Shown piece by piece: positions 1-7,286 of a stretch of DNA of 14,024 nucleotides (positions within the stretch are counted from its first letter, which is position 1; each line of letters opens with the position of its first letter). The stretch comes from Dehalococcoidia bacterium. GTDB lineage: Bacteria; Chloroflexota; Dehalococcoidia; UBA2979. The notes beneath the pieces were generated by a model. That model was not told the DNA's origin, made no database searches, and was given only the letters and a program-made list of their open reading frames with translations. Both the position numbers and the translations under genes were made by a program. Where the stretch lies: positions 1 to 14,024 of the forward strand of contig JALOAM010000079.1 in assembly GCA_023228765.1 (NCBI GenBank). The letters are read 5' to 3'.

Positions 1-1
1 C

Positions 2-298
2 GTCGTCGGCCACCACCCCCACGTGCTCCAACCCGTCGAGGCGTACCGCGCGCCGGACGGACGCGAGGGCCTCATCCTCTACTCGCTCGGCAACTTCGTC
101 TTCGACCTCGATGCCGAGGACCTCGCCGTCATCGGTGAGGGCCCGTTCCAGTCCGTCGTCGCCGCCGTCACCTTCGAGGCCGGCCATCCGCCCGTCCTCG
201 ACCTCCGCCCCGCCCGCATCGACGTCGCCGAGAACCGCCCGAGGCCCGCGACACCTGAGGAGGCAGAGGCGATCCTCGGACTCCTCCTCCCGGAGTAG
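2..298 (+). CDS. CapA-family protein, C-terminal part (5' end outside window)
   Basis: The last 98 residues of a protein whose start lies before the window. The reading frame opens at base 2 with VVGHHPHVLQPVE and continues to GLILYSLGNFVFD, ending at TAG. The pairing of a GHHPHVxQPxE block with a YSLGNFxFD block is the C-terminal signature of CapA / PGA_cap proteins. These are metallophosphatase-fold proteins named after poly-gamma-glutamate capsule synthesis, but in most bacteria their true substrate is unknown. The histidines in GHHPH are likely metal-site residues by family analogy. No capsule genes (capB, capC) are visible here, so a capsule role cannot be claimed. About 30 non-coding bases separate its stop from the next gene's -10-like box, so the next gene is probably transcribed separately. 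Confidence 0.85.
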   Translation, partial: VVGHHPHVLQPVEAYRAPDGREGLILYSLGNFVFDLDAEDLAVIGEGPFQSVVAAVTFEAGHPPVLDLRPARIDVAENRPRPATPEEAEAILGLLLPE

Positions 299-326
299 TG
301 GGGGCGGACTAGAACATCTGCTCGGC

Positions 327-332
327 TAGTGT
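327..332 (+). promoter_or_regulatory. candidate -10 box TAGTGT for the LuxR/LysM gene
   Basis: TAGTGT fits the TANNNT pattern that recurs upstream of most genes in this window. No TTGACA-like -35 is evident. Initiation about seven bases downstream would give a leader of roughly 24 nt to the GTG at 364 and would exclude the in-frame GTG at 331 as a start. Prediction only. Confidence 0.35.
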
Positions 333-363
333 GTCGCTCGCGCGCATCCGTCAGAATCGACGC

Positions 364-1623
364 GTGGACACCGTTGAGCAGATCACCGACCGCCAGTTGG
401 AGGTCGCCCGGCTCATCGCCGAGGGCCGCTCCAACCCCGAGATCGCGGACGCCCTCGGCGTCTCGCTCGCCGGCGCGAAGTACCACGTCTCGGAGCTCCT
501 CGGCCGCCTCGGCGTCACCAGCCGCGAGGACGTCGCCGCCTGGTACCGCCACCGCGAGGGCGTCCCCGCCCGTCGAGGCTGGCGCGAGCGCGCGAGGATG
601 CTCGTCCCCGCGGGCGCGATCCTCAGCGCGGTCGCCGGAGCCGCGATCGTGTCCGTGGCACTCTCGGGCGGCCGAGACGACTCGGGCCTGCCGGTTTCAG
701 CAGTGACGGAGACTGCAACGGCGGTACCGACCGAGCCCGTTTCAAGGACAGCAGGCGAGGACGACACACCCTCGGCGGTCGTCAACTACTGCTGGACCGG
801 CGTGTGGGAACCCGGGATCTGGCCAGCGCGGGAAGGCATGTTGCAGCCGACATACTTCCCGGATGGATGGCGCGTCTATCAGATGCAGGGCGGCCCGATC
901 GACTGGCAGGATCCTGACTCTGACTGCTCGTTCACGGACCTGCAGATCGTGCTCGCGCCGATGGACACCTCGCCGATGGACACCCCGCCGATCGAGACCG
1001 GCGGGACAGTCGATGACTGGATCGCCTTCACCCAGACCCCGCTCGGCGGCCCCGCGCCCGACCTCACGACTGATCAGCCCGTCACCCTGTCGGATGACCG
1101 GGTCGCCTTCCGCTCGACCGAGGACGGCATCGAACGGCTTGCCTGGGAGCAGGACGGGTTCATCGCGCTTCTCGCGAGCCCGGGTGTGCGGTTCACGGAA
1201 CTGATCTGGATCGCGGAGTCGACAATGCTCGCGACCACGTCGCCGAAGCTCCCGCTGTTCTTTGAGTACGAGATCCAGCCGACCGACTCACTCGCGAGCG
1301 TCGCCCGGAGTTTCGGCGTAAGCGAAGAGACGCTGATCTGGAACAACGTCGACATGGACGCCCTCCTCGCCGAGGGGTCGCCGAACAGCTTCGTCCGAAT
1401 CCTCCCGCCCGGCACTCGTATCCGAGTCCCCACCGTCGACGGCATCCTGCACGTCGCCCAGCCCGGCGAGACCGTCGCCAGCATCGCCGCGACGTACCAC
1501 GCCGAGGAGCGCGACATCCTCGAGTTCGCCGCGAACGGGCTCGATGGCGACCCGGCACGCCTCGAGGCAGGCACGCTCATCCTCGTGCCGGGCGGGACGA
1601 AGGAGTTCCCGCCACCACCCTGA
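364..1623 (+). CDS. Membrane-anchored LuxR-type HTH regulator with two extracytoplasmic LysM domains
   Basis: A 419-residue single-pass protein predicted to join cytoplasmic DNA binding to cell-wall binding outside. Residues about 8-63 form a LuxR/GerE helix-turn-helix (TDRQLEVARLIAEG, then NPEIADALGVS, then KYHVSELLGRLGV). Arg-rich sequence is followed by a hydrophobic span at about 79-100, then a Thr/Ser-rich stretch and a domain I do not recognise (about 125-290). Two LysM-like repeats close the protein: about 300-355 (YEIQPTDSLASVARSFGVS ... GTRIRVP) and 360-410 (HVAQPGETVASIAATYHAE ... GTLILVP). There is no receiver domain, so it is not a standard response regulator. LysM domains typically bind peptidoglycan or other N-acetylglucosamine glycans, so a wall-sensing one-component regulator is a reasonable inference. 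Start: GTG at 364 is preferred over GTG at 331, which overlaps the putative -10 box. Neither has a clear Shine-Dalgarno sequence. Targets are unknown; the acetyl-CoA synthetase gene downstream has its own -10-like box. Confidence 0.85.
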   Translation: MDTVEQITDRQLEVARLIAEGRSNPEIADALGVSLAGAKYHVSELLGRLGVTSREDVAAWYRHREGVPARRGWRERARMLVPAGAILSAVAGAAIVSVALSGGRDDSGLPVSAVTETATAVPTEPVSRTAGEDDTPSAVVNYCWTGVWEPGIWPAREGMLQPTYFPDGWRVYQMQGGPIDWQDPDSDCSFTDLQIVLAPMDTSPMDTPPIETGGTVDDWIAFTQTPLGGPAPDLTTDQPVTLSDDRVAFRSTEDGIERLAWEQDGFIALLASPGVRFTELIWIAESTMLATTSPKLPLFFEYEIQPTDSLASVARSFGVSEETLIWNNVDMDALLAEGSPNSFVRILPPGTRIRVPTVDGILHVAQPGETVASIAATYHAEERDILEFAANGLDGDPARLEAGTLILVPGGTKEFPPPP

Positions 1624-1656
1624 CCCGCCCTCCACGGTCCCCCTCGACCCGGGCGG

Positions 1657-1662
1657 TACACT
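1657..1662 (+). promoter_or_regulatory. candidate -10 box TACACT for acsA
   Basis: TACACT lies 44 bases before the ATG at 1707, in the 83-base gap after the LuxR/LysM gene. The same hexamer appears in the predicted tRNA-Ala promoter. No convincing -35 was seen. Confidence 0.45.
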
Positions 1663-1706
1663 CGCGCCGGGCCCAACCAGAGGGCGCGGCGTGAGGGAGC
1701 AGAGCC

Positions 1707-3455
<1,749 letters not shown>

Positions 3456-3530
3456 CACCCGAAGGCGTCCCGATCGCGGCCACCATCGCCAACTCACCTC
3501 GTCGCGCTCCTCTCCCACGCCTTTCTGACC

Positions 3531-3556
3531 CCCTCCGCCGGCTCGGCGGGAGAGGG
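3531..3556. repeat. REP-like palindrome, copy 1
   Basis: Imperfect inverted repeat with arms CCCTCcGCCG and CGGCGgGAGaGGG, followed by TTGGGGTGA. Its flank and core match copy 3 read on the other strand (TCACCCC-A-CCCTCTCC...). It is the copy nearest the acsA stop (about 75 bases) and could end or protect that transcript. Confidence 0.7.
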
Positions 3557-3610
3557 TTGGGGTGAAGGCGCATGCGCCGCTCTTACAGGACAGCCGGCGC
3601 ACCGGGATCC

Positions 3611-3679
3611 GCTCCCGACTCCCGATCCGCCTCCGGTCCGCCTCCGCTCCCAACTCCGGTCCGACTCCGATCCGCCTCC
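3611..3679. repeat. degenerate hexamer tract (CTCCGR/CTCCCR type)
   Basis: A run of near-hexameric units such as CTCCCG, ACTCCC, GATCCG, CCTCCG and GTCCGC, repeated about eleven times with drift between the first two REP-like palindromes. It looks like slippage-derived simple sequence. No function is visible. Confidence 0.55.
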
Positions 3680-3703
3680 CCTCTCCCGGTTTCGGGAGAG
3701 GGG
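3678..3703. repeat. REP-like palindrome, copy 2
   Basis: Near-perfect inverted repeat: CCCCTCTCCCG and CGGGAGAGGGG with a four-base centre, followed by CCGGGGGTGAGGG. Orientation matches copy 1 (palindrome then G-rich TGAGGG tail) and is opposite to copy 3. Confidence 0.8.
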
Positions 3704-3787
3704 CCGGGGGTGAGGGCCCCCTTCCGGATGCGTAGCATCACCCTCCGTGGACGTCTTGCAAGAGCAGAGCGTGCGCCCTCACCCCCA

Positions 3788-3813
3788 CCCTCTCCTGCCG
3801 AGCCGGGAGAGGG
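3788..3813. repeat. REP-like palindrome, copy 3 (inverted orientation)
   Basis: CCCTCTCCTGCCG pairs imperfectly with CGGGAGAGGG and is preceded by CCCTCACCCCCA. The leader is the reverse complement of the tails of copies 1 and 2, so copies 2 and 3 face each other across about 85 bases. Such head-to-head pairs are typical of REP doublets. Confidence 0.8.
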
Positions 3814-3920
3814 GGCCAGAAGGCGGAGCGGGGCCGGGGCGGTGTGCGTCAGCGGTCTGGTGTGGGTCAGCGCCGGAGCGGAAGCTGGGCGTGTATCAGC
3901 ACGCCGACAGGGCCGACTGA

Positions 3921-3950
3921 ACACAACAAAGCCGGCCTCGTGGGCCGGCT
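3921..3950 (-). terminator. intrinsic terminator of tRNA-Ala
   Basis: Read on the minus strand: AGCCGGCC, loop CACGA, GGCCGGCT, then TTTGTTGTGTT. The eight-base GC-rich stem and T-rich tail begin 13 bases beyond the tRNA CCA end, so it fits Rho-independent termination of the tRNA transcript. Confidence 0.8.
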
Positions 3951-3963
3951 CTCAGATGCGGAA

Positions 3964-4039
3964 TGGTGGACCCGAGGGGGCTCGAACCCCTGACCTCAAC
4001 ACTGCCAGTGTTGCGCTCTCCCAGCTGAGCTACGGGCCC
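3964..4039 (-). tRNA. tRNA-Ala (anticodon GGC)
   Basis: A complete 76-nt cloverleaf on the minus strand. The acceptor GGGCCCG pairs with CGGGTCC and contains the G3-U70 wobble pair that marks alanine tRNAs. Discriminator A73 is followed by an encoded CCA. The D arm begins AGCTCAGCTGGGAGAGC. The anticodon stem CAACA/TGTTG encloses loop CTGGCAG, giving anticodon GGC (reads GCC, also GCU by wobble). The T arm is CAGGGGTTCGAGCCCCCTC-like with the TTCGA loop. It has its own predicted promoter and terminator. No integrase or duplicated tRNA end was seen nearby, so nothing suggests it is an occupied integration site. Confidence 0.97.
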
Positions 4040-4076
4040 TAGAACACACCCCCGACCGTTCGAGGGCAGTCCGCGC

Positions 4077-4082
4077 AGTGTA
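4077..4082 (-). promoter_or_regulatory. candidate -10 box TACACT for tRNA-Ala
   Basis: On the minus strand CTACACTG lies 37 bases before the tRNA 5' end, which would give a leader of about 30 nt. The hexamer is identical to the candidate acsA -10. No clear -35. Confidence 0.5.
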
Positions 4083-4101
4083 GAGGGCGCTTCCGCGTTC
4101 G

Positions 4102-4135
4102 GGCTAGCGGGGTTCGTAGCCCCGGTGTTCTAGCC
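4102..4135. repeat. two-part inverted repeat at the end of the GDPD gene
   Basis: GGCTAG (4102-4107) pairs with CTAGCC (4130-4135), and an inner GGGG/CCCC pair encloses a 7-base loop. On the minus strand the structure begins inside the last codons and includes the TAG stop of the phosphodiesterase. It could slow or end that transcript before the tRNA promoter, although no T-tract follows. Confidence 0.5.
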
Positions 4136-4915
4136 TCGATGTTCCCAGCGCAGGGAGGGCGTCCGAGCCGCCTCCGACCGCGGGGTGCGCTCGCGGACGT
4201 GGAGGACGGCGCGCGGGTAGTCCGAGGTGATGGCGTCGACACCGATCCGCGCGAGTGATGCCATCCGCTTCAGGTCGTTCACCGTCCACACGGCGACTTC
4301 AAGGCCGTCGCGGTGGGCGAGGCGGACCACGGTCTCGTCGATGTAGGCGTGGTCCGCCATGATCCCCGCGAGGCCGCGGCGCGCGCAGACCTCCAGCGCG
4401 TCGATCGGGGAGGCGTACCGGCCGTCCGAGGCCGCCCAACCGAGGTACGACTTCGATCCCGGCGTCTCGGAGGCGAGGCGCGTCGCCAGCCTCGGGTTGT
4501 GGGAGGTCCACCACGTCCATGAAGCGGCACCGGACCGCTGCACGAGGGCGATGAGGTCGTCCGCGATCGCCTCGTCCACGAAGTCGAGGACGACCGCCGC
4601 CCGGCCATCGATCAGCCGGAGGGCGTCCTCCAGCATCGGGACGGGCTGCGGCTGCTGCTCGGGGTCCTGGGGACGCACCTGGAGCGCGACCGCCTCGGCG
4701 AACGGGGTCTGGTCGACCACGCGGCGGTCGCCGGTGGTGCGGGCGAACGTGGCGTCGTGCATCAGGATGAGGCCGCCGTCGATCGTGCGGCGGACGTCCA
4801 CCTCGATCGCGTCGACGCCGTCATCGAGCGCGGCCTGGACACCGAGGAGGGTGTTCTCCGGATGCGTGCCCTCGTGGGCACGGTGCGAGACGACGGCGGG
4901 CTTCAACGCTGGCAT
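4130..4915 (-). CDS. Glycerophosphodiester phosphodiesterase (GDPD/UgpQ-like)
   Basis: Expected to hydrolyse glycerophosphodiesters to glycerol 3-phosphate and an alcohol, recycling phospholipid head groups. The 261 residues form a single GDPD TIM-barrel domain with the usual N-terminal signature: H11-R12, PENT at 19-22, metal ligands E38 and D40 in ExD, DGG, and H53-D54 (MHDATFARTTG). H11 and H53 correspond to the catalytic histidines of the family. Later conserved strands include AVVLDF and VAVWTVND. There is no signal peptide or membrane span, so a cytoplasmic enzyme is expected. The usual HRG is HRA here, a mild departure. AAGGGA lies seven bases before the ATG. It is divergent from the ScyD-like gene, and its end is followed by the tRNA-Ala gene on the same strand. 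The substrate cannot be told from sequence. Confidence 0.9.
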   Translation of the reverse strand: MPALKPAVVSHRAHEGTHPENTLLGVQAALDDGVDAIEVDVRRTIDGGLILMHDATFARTTGDRRVVDQTPFAEAVALQVRPQDPEQQPQPVPMLEDALRLIDGRAAVVLDFVDEAIADDLIALVQRSGAASWTWWTSHNPRLATRLASETPGSKSYLGWAASDGRYASPIDALEVCARRGLAGIMADHAYIDETVVRLAHRDGLEVAVWTVNDLKRMASLARIGVDAITSDYPRAVLHVRERTPRSEAARTPSLRWEHRG

Positions 4916-4948
4916 GGCGAGCTCCCTTGCTCGGTCGGTGAGGCCGAG

Positions 4949-4954
4949 ATTGTC
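4949..4954 (-). promoter_or_regulatory. weak candidate -10 box GACAAT for the GDPD gene
   Basis: On the minus strand GCGACAATCTC lies 33 bases before the ATG. It departs from TANNNT at the first base and is the best match in the leader. Prediction only. Confidence 0.25.
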
Positions 4955-5092
4955 GCCAGCCCCGCGCGGAATGGGAACCGGAGGAGAACCTCACCTGCCG
5001 CCTACCGGGCCCCACAGACGGAACGGAGTCGGCCACCGAGGGCGGGCGACCGCTCAACCTCTCAGCAACCTCCAAGACCGTACCGGCACCGG

Positions 5093-5119
5093 CCCAACGC
5101 GAGGCCCCAACGCGAGGCC
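5093..5119. repeat. 13-bp tandem direct repeat, two copies
   Basis: CCCAACGCGAGGCC occurs at 5093-5106 and again at 5106-5119, sharing one base. It lies in the divergent region between the GDPD and ScyD-like genes, 36-62 bases upstream of the latter's -10 box. The CGCGAGG word recurs in the palindrome at 5143-5152. Confidence 0.7.
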
Positions 5120-5142
5120 AACAGGAGACTATGTATCGCGAA

Positions 5143-5160
5143 CCTCGCGAGGCGTACTAT
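5143..5160 (+). promoter_or_regulatory. palindrome CCTCGCGAGG plus -10 box TACTAT upstream of the ScyD-like gene
   Basis: A perfect 10-bp palindrome (5143-5152) ends two bases before TACTAT (5155-5160), placing it in the promoter spacer. A bound protein there would be expected to block RNA polymerase, so an operator is plausible. The -10 box is 25 bases upstream of ATG 5186. Confidence 0.45.
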
Positions 5161-5185
5161 CCGCCCCGCAAAGGAGGCTCCCATC

Positions 5186-6379
5186 ATGCAGCGTTCTCAT
5201 CGACGGGTCTTCGCGCTTGCCGGCGCGATCACCCTGGCCCTTGCCGCGACCGTCGCGGCCGCACAGCCGGCACCACCAGGCACGCCGATCGCGACCGGTC
5301 TCTCCAACCCTCGAGGCCTCAGCGCCGCCGGCAGCGACGTGATCGTCGCGGAGCTGGGCGCGGGCAACATCGTCCGCATCAACGCCGACGGTGAGTCCTC
5401 GGTCGTCGTGAGCGGCCTGCCCACCACGACGTACATGAGCGCCGAGACCGGCGCCGAGGAGGCCGCGGGCCCGAGTTCCGCGATCGCCGTCGATGGTGGC
5501 TACGTCATCACCGTCTCCGAAGGCCCGGACGCGGAGCTCCAGTCCGTCTACTTCGCGACGGAGGGTTCCAGCTCGCCCTCGCTGCTCGTGGACCTCGGAC
5601 AGTACGAACGTGACAACAACACGGACGGCGACACGGACCTCGCGGGGAACCCTGAGTTCCTCTCGAACCCGTACAGCGTGATCGCCTTCGAGGACGGCTT
5701 CCTGATCTCGAACTCAGGCGCGAACGCCCTCCTCCGGATCGCGCCGGACGGCACGGTCTCGCCGTTCGCCGTGTTCACGAACCGCGAGAACCCGCTGTTC
5801 CCCGGCCTCGGCGGCCCGACGATGGACCAGGTGCCCACCGGCGTCACGATCGGCCCGGACGGCGCGGTCTACGTCGGCACGCTCACTGGCTTCCCGTTCC
5901 CCTCCGGCGGCGCGGTGGTCTACCGCGTCGAGGACGGCAACGGCGACGGCGACGCCCTGGACGACGGCGAGGTCGAGGTCTACGCGGACGGCCTGACCAC
6001 CGTCACGGACGTGGACTTCGACGGCGCCGACCTGCTGGTCAGCGAGTTCAGCACGAACATGCTCGCGCAGGCCCCCGGCCGCGTCGTCCGGATCTCCGGC
6101 GGCGAGCAGGAGGTTGTCGCGAGTGGCCTGATCAGCCCGACCTCGCTTCTCGTGACGGACGACGGCCGCATCCTGGTCAGCCAGGAGTTCGCCGGCCTCG
6201 TGTCCGACATCTCCGATGTCGACGCGGGCGGCGAGGGCACCCCGACCGTCCCGGCCCCGGCCGACACCGGCCTGGGCGGCACGTCCGAGGCGGGCGACTC
6301 GATGCTCGCGGTCCTGCTGGCCGCGGGTGCTGCCACCCTCGTCGGCGTGTCGCGGCGGACCACGGCCCGCCAGCGGTAG
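5186..6379 (+). CDS. Secreted ScyD/ScyE-like beta-propeller protein with C-terminal membrane anchor
   Basis: A 397-residue exported protein. Residues 1-27 form a signal peptide (MQRSHRR, hydrophobic core ALAGAITLALAATVAAA). The start is set by AAAGGAGG eight bases before ATG. The mature part begins GLSNPRGLSAAGSDVIVAELGAGNIVRINADG and contains repeated propeller blades, which is the ScyD/ScyE family pattern first named in cyanobacterial scytonemin clusters. No other scytonemin gene is here, so that pathway is not implied. Two acidic loops, near 143 (DNNTDGDTD) and 250 (DGNGDGD), resemble calcium-binding loops. The C-terminus is PADTGLGG, a hydrophobic span, then SRRTTARQR: a wall-sorting-like tail, although the LPxTG motif is degenerate. 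It converges on a cupredoxin lipoprotein gene. The enzymatic role, if any, is unknown. Confidence 0.85.
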   Translation: MQRSHRRVFALAGAITLALAATVAAAQPAPPGTPIATGLSNPRGLSAAGSDVIVAELGAGNIVRINADGESSVVVSGLPTTTYMSAETGAEEAAGPSSAIAVDGGYVITVSEGPDAELQSVYFATEGSSSPSLLVDLGQYERDNNTDGDTDLAGNPEFLSNPYSVIAFEDGFLISNSGANALLRIAPDGTVSPFAVFTNRENPLFPGLGGPTMDQVPTGVTIGPDGAVYVGTLTGFPFPSGGAVVYRVEDGNGDGDALDDGEVEVYADGLTTVTDVDFDGADLLVSEFSTNMLAQAPGRVVRISGGEQEVVASGLISPTSLLVTDDGRILVSQEFAGLVSDISDVDAGGEGTPTVPAPADTGLGGTSEAGDSMLAVLLAAGAATLVGVSRRTTARQR

Positions 6380-6403
6380 CCCTCGGACGCACCGAAACGC
6401 AGA

Positions 6404-6427
6404 GGAGCCCGGCCGAAGCCGGGCTCC
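6404..6427. terminator. bidirectional hairpin between convergent genes
   Basis: A perfect 10-bp stem GGAGCCCGGC/GCCGGGCTCC with a four-base loop. On the minus strand the loop reads TTCG closed by C-G, the extra-stable UUCG tetraloop. Only a short T-run follows on either side. It lies 24 bases after the ScyD-like stop and 28 bases after the cupredoxin stop on the other strand, so it probably ends both transcripts. Confidence 0.8.
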
Positions 6428-6455
6428 TTCGTGTCCGCGAGACGCTCGAAGCGCG

Positions 6456-7148
6456 CTAGTCGACGACGATGGTGGCCTGCATGTACGGGTGGATCGTGCA
6501 CTTGTAGGGCTGGCGACCCGCCGCCGTGAACGTGTGGGAGTACGACTCCCCTTCGTTGAACAGCGCCGAGCTCCAACTCCCGTCGAACGCCACCACGTCG
6601 TGAGGCACGGCGTCGCGGTTGATCCACGTCACCGTGCTCCCCGCCGCGACGTGCAGCTCGTACGGGAACCCGAACCCGCGGATCTCCACCGTACCGCCCG
6701 AGGGCGCAGGCGCCGCCGTCTGCGTGGGAGCGGCGGTGGGCGTCGGCGCGGCAGTCTTCGTCGGCGCGGCAGTCTTCGTCGGCGCGGCAGTCTTCGTCGG
6801 CGCGGCAGTCTTCGTCGGCGCGGCAGTCTGCGTCGGCACGGCGGTCGCGACCGGCTGCGCCGGCGTCGCGGCCGGCGTGACCGTCACGGCGGGGGTCGCG
6901 GGAGACGTCGCGGACGGGCTCGCCGAGGGCATCTCCGTCGCTGCTTCCGTTGGCGACGCGCTCGGCGTCGCGGTGACGGCCTCCGTGGCCGACGGGGTCG
7001 GGGTCGCCTCGATCGTCGCGGATGCGCTCGCGGCGGGCAGAGCTGCCGTGGCGCTCGGCGCGGGCGTGCCCTCGTCCTCATACGAGCACCCGGCGAGGGC
7101 AGCAGTCGCGAGGATGGAGAGGGCAACGAGCGGAAGGTGTCTGCGCAT
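6456..7148 (-). CDS. Cupredoxin (blue copper) lipoprotein with repetitive Thr/Ala/Pro linker
   Basis: A 230-residue exported protein, likely an extracytoplasmic electron carrier. The signal peptide ends in lipobox LAGC with lipidated C21. A long low-complexity linker (about 25-130) includes TAAPTK repeated every six residues. The C-terminal ~100 residues are a plastocyanin-like domain: GFGFPYELHVAAGSTVTWINRDAVPHDVV, then YKCTIHPYMQ. The type 1 copper ligands are H183, C217, H220 and M223, in the standard C-x2-H-x2-M arrangement. Start: ATG 7148 is preferred; an in-frame ATG at 7157 lies inside the predicted -10 box. The short tandem repeats make the linker prone to length change. The partner is unknown. 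It converges on the ScyD-like gene, and a second, unrepeated cupredoxin lipoprotein lies at 11966-12358. Confidence 0.9.
   Translation of the reverse strand: MRRHLPLVALSILATAALAGCSYEDEGTPAPSATAALPAASASATIEATPTPSATEAVTATPSASPTEAATEMPSASPSATSPATPAVTVTPAATPAQPVATAVPTQTAAPTKTAAPTKTAAPTKTAAPTKTAAPTPTAAPTQTAAPAPSGGTVEIRGFGFPYELHVAAGSTVTWINRDAVPHDVVAFDGSWSSALFNEGESYSHTFTAAGRQPYKCTIHPYMQATIVVD
6741..6830 (-). repeat. 18-bp tandem repeat, five units, inside the cupredoxin linker
   Basis: CGTCGGCGCGGCAGTCTT is repeated at 6741, 6759, 6777 and 6795 without change and at 6813 with one change in the last base. More diverged units flank both sides (about 6723-6848). Each unit encodes six residues (TAAPTK), so copy-number changes keep the frame. 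Confidence 0.95.
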
Positions 7149-7155
7149 GGCGCGC

Positions 7156-7161
7156 ATCCTA
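7156..7161 (-). promoter_or_regulatory. candidate -10 box TAGGAT, possibly giving a leaderless cupredoxin mRNA
   Basis: On the minus strand CGTAGGAT ends seven bases before ATG 7148. Usual -10 to start-site spacing would place transcription initiation at or next to the A of the ATG. GGAT could alternatively act as a weak ribosome-binding site from a more distant promoter. Confidence 0.35.
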
Positions 7162-7231
7162 CGCCGCCCCTCGGTACGTGCAGGTGGTGCACTGGTGGGG
7201 GCGCACGCCCTCCAACCCACCCGTCGAGGCG

Positions 7232-7237
7232 TACCAT
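7232..7237 (+). promoter_or_regulatory. candidate -10 box TACCAT for the crotonase gene
   Basis: GGCGTACCATCCGCC closely matches GGCGTACTATCCGCC before the ScyD-like gene (one base differs over 15). It lies 49 bases before ATG 7287. The match beyond the hexamer suggests a shared promoter type. Confidence 0.5.
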
Positions 7238-7286
7238 CCGCCAGCTTCGCCCACCTCGGACCCACCACCGCACAGGAGGCCTCCGC

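Larger units (their letters stand above)
3456..3963. other. 508-base intergenic region with REP-like palindromes
   Basis: No convincing gene lies between the acsA stop and the tRNA. The open frames here (for example 3572-4042 plus, 3583-3924 minus) run through palindromes and low-complexity sequence, and their products are Pro/Arg/Ser-rich without domains. The region holds three related palindromes, a degenerate CTCCGR-type hexamer tract, and the tRNA terminator at its right end. I saw no T-rich intrinsic terminator for acsA; the first palindrome may serve instead. Confidence 0.75.

Noticed and set aside
331..363. GTG at 331 as start of the LuxR/LysM gene
   Set aside because: It overlaps the best -10 box and adds eleven residues not needed for the HTH domain; GTG 364 is preferred, although neither has a clear ribosome-binding site.
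3964..4039. tRNA-Ala as an integration site for a mobile element
   Set aside because: No integrase gene, no duplicated tRNA 3' end and ordinary housekeeping genes on both sides.
3572..4042. Small genes in the acsA-tRNA gap (3572-4042 plus, 3583-3924 minus)
   Set aside because: They pass through palindromes, a hexamer tract and, for the plus frame, the tRNA; no ribosome-binding site or recognisable domain.
4757..5185. N-terminal extension of the ScyD-like protein back to 4757
   Set aside because: The extension overlaps the phosphodiesterase gene and the promoter elements; a strong AAAGGAGG and a clean signal peptide fix the start at 5186.
5131..5394. Short frame starting at ATG 5131
   Set aside because: It begins before the predicted -10 box, has no family motif and overlaps the ScyD-like signal peptide in another frame; the product is Arg-rich.
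6741..6830. CRISPR array in the 18-bp repeats
   Set aside because: Units are directly adjacent without spacers and code in frame for TAAPTK repeats of a lipoprotein linker.
6216..7286. N-terminal extension of the crotonase frame back to 6216
   Set aside because: It would run antisense through the whole cupredoxin gene and gives Arg-rich repeat sequence; AGGAGG and the family N-terminus support ATG 7287.
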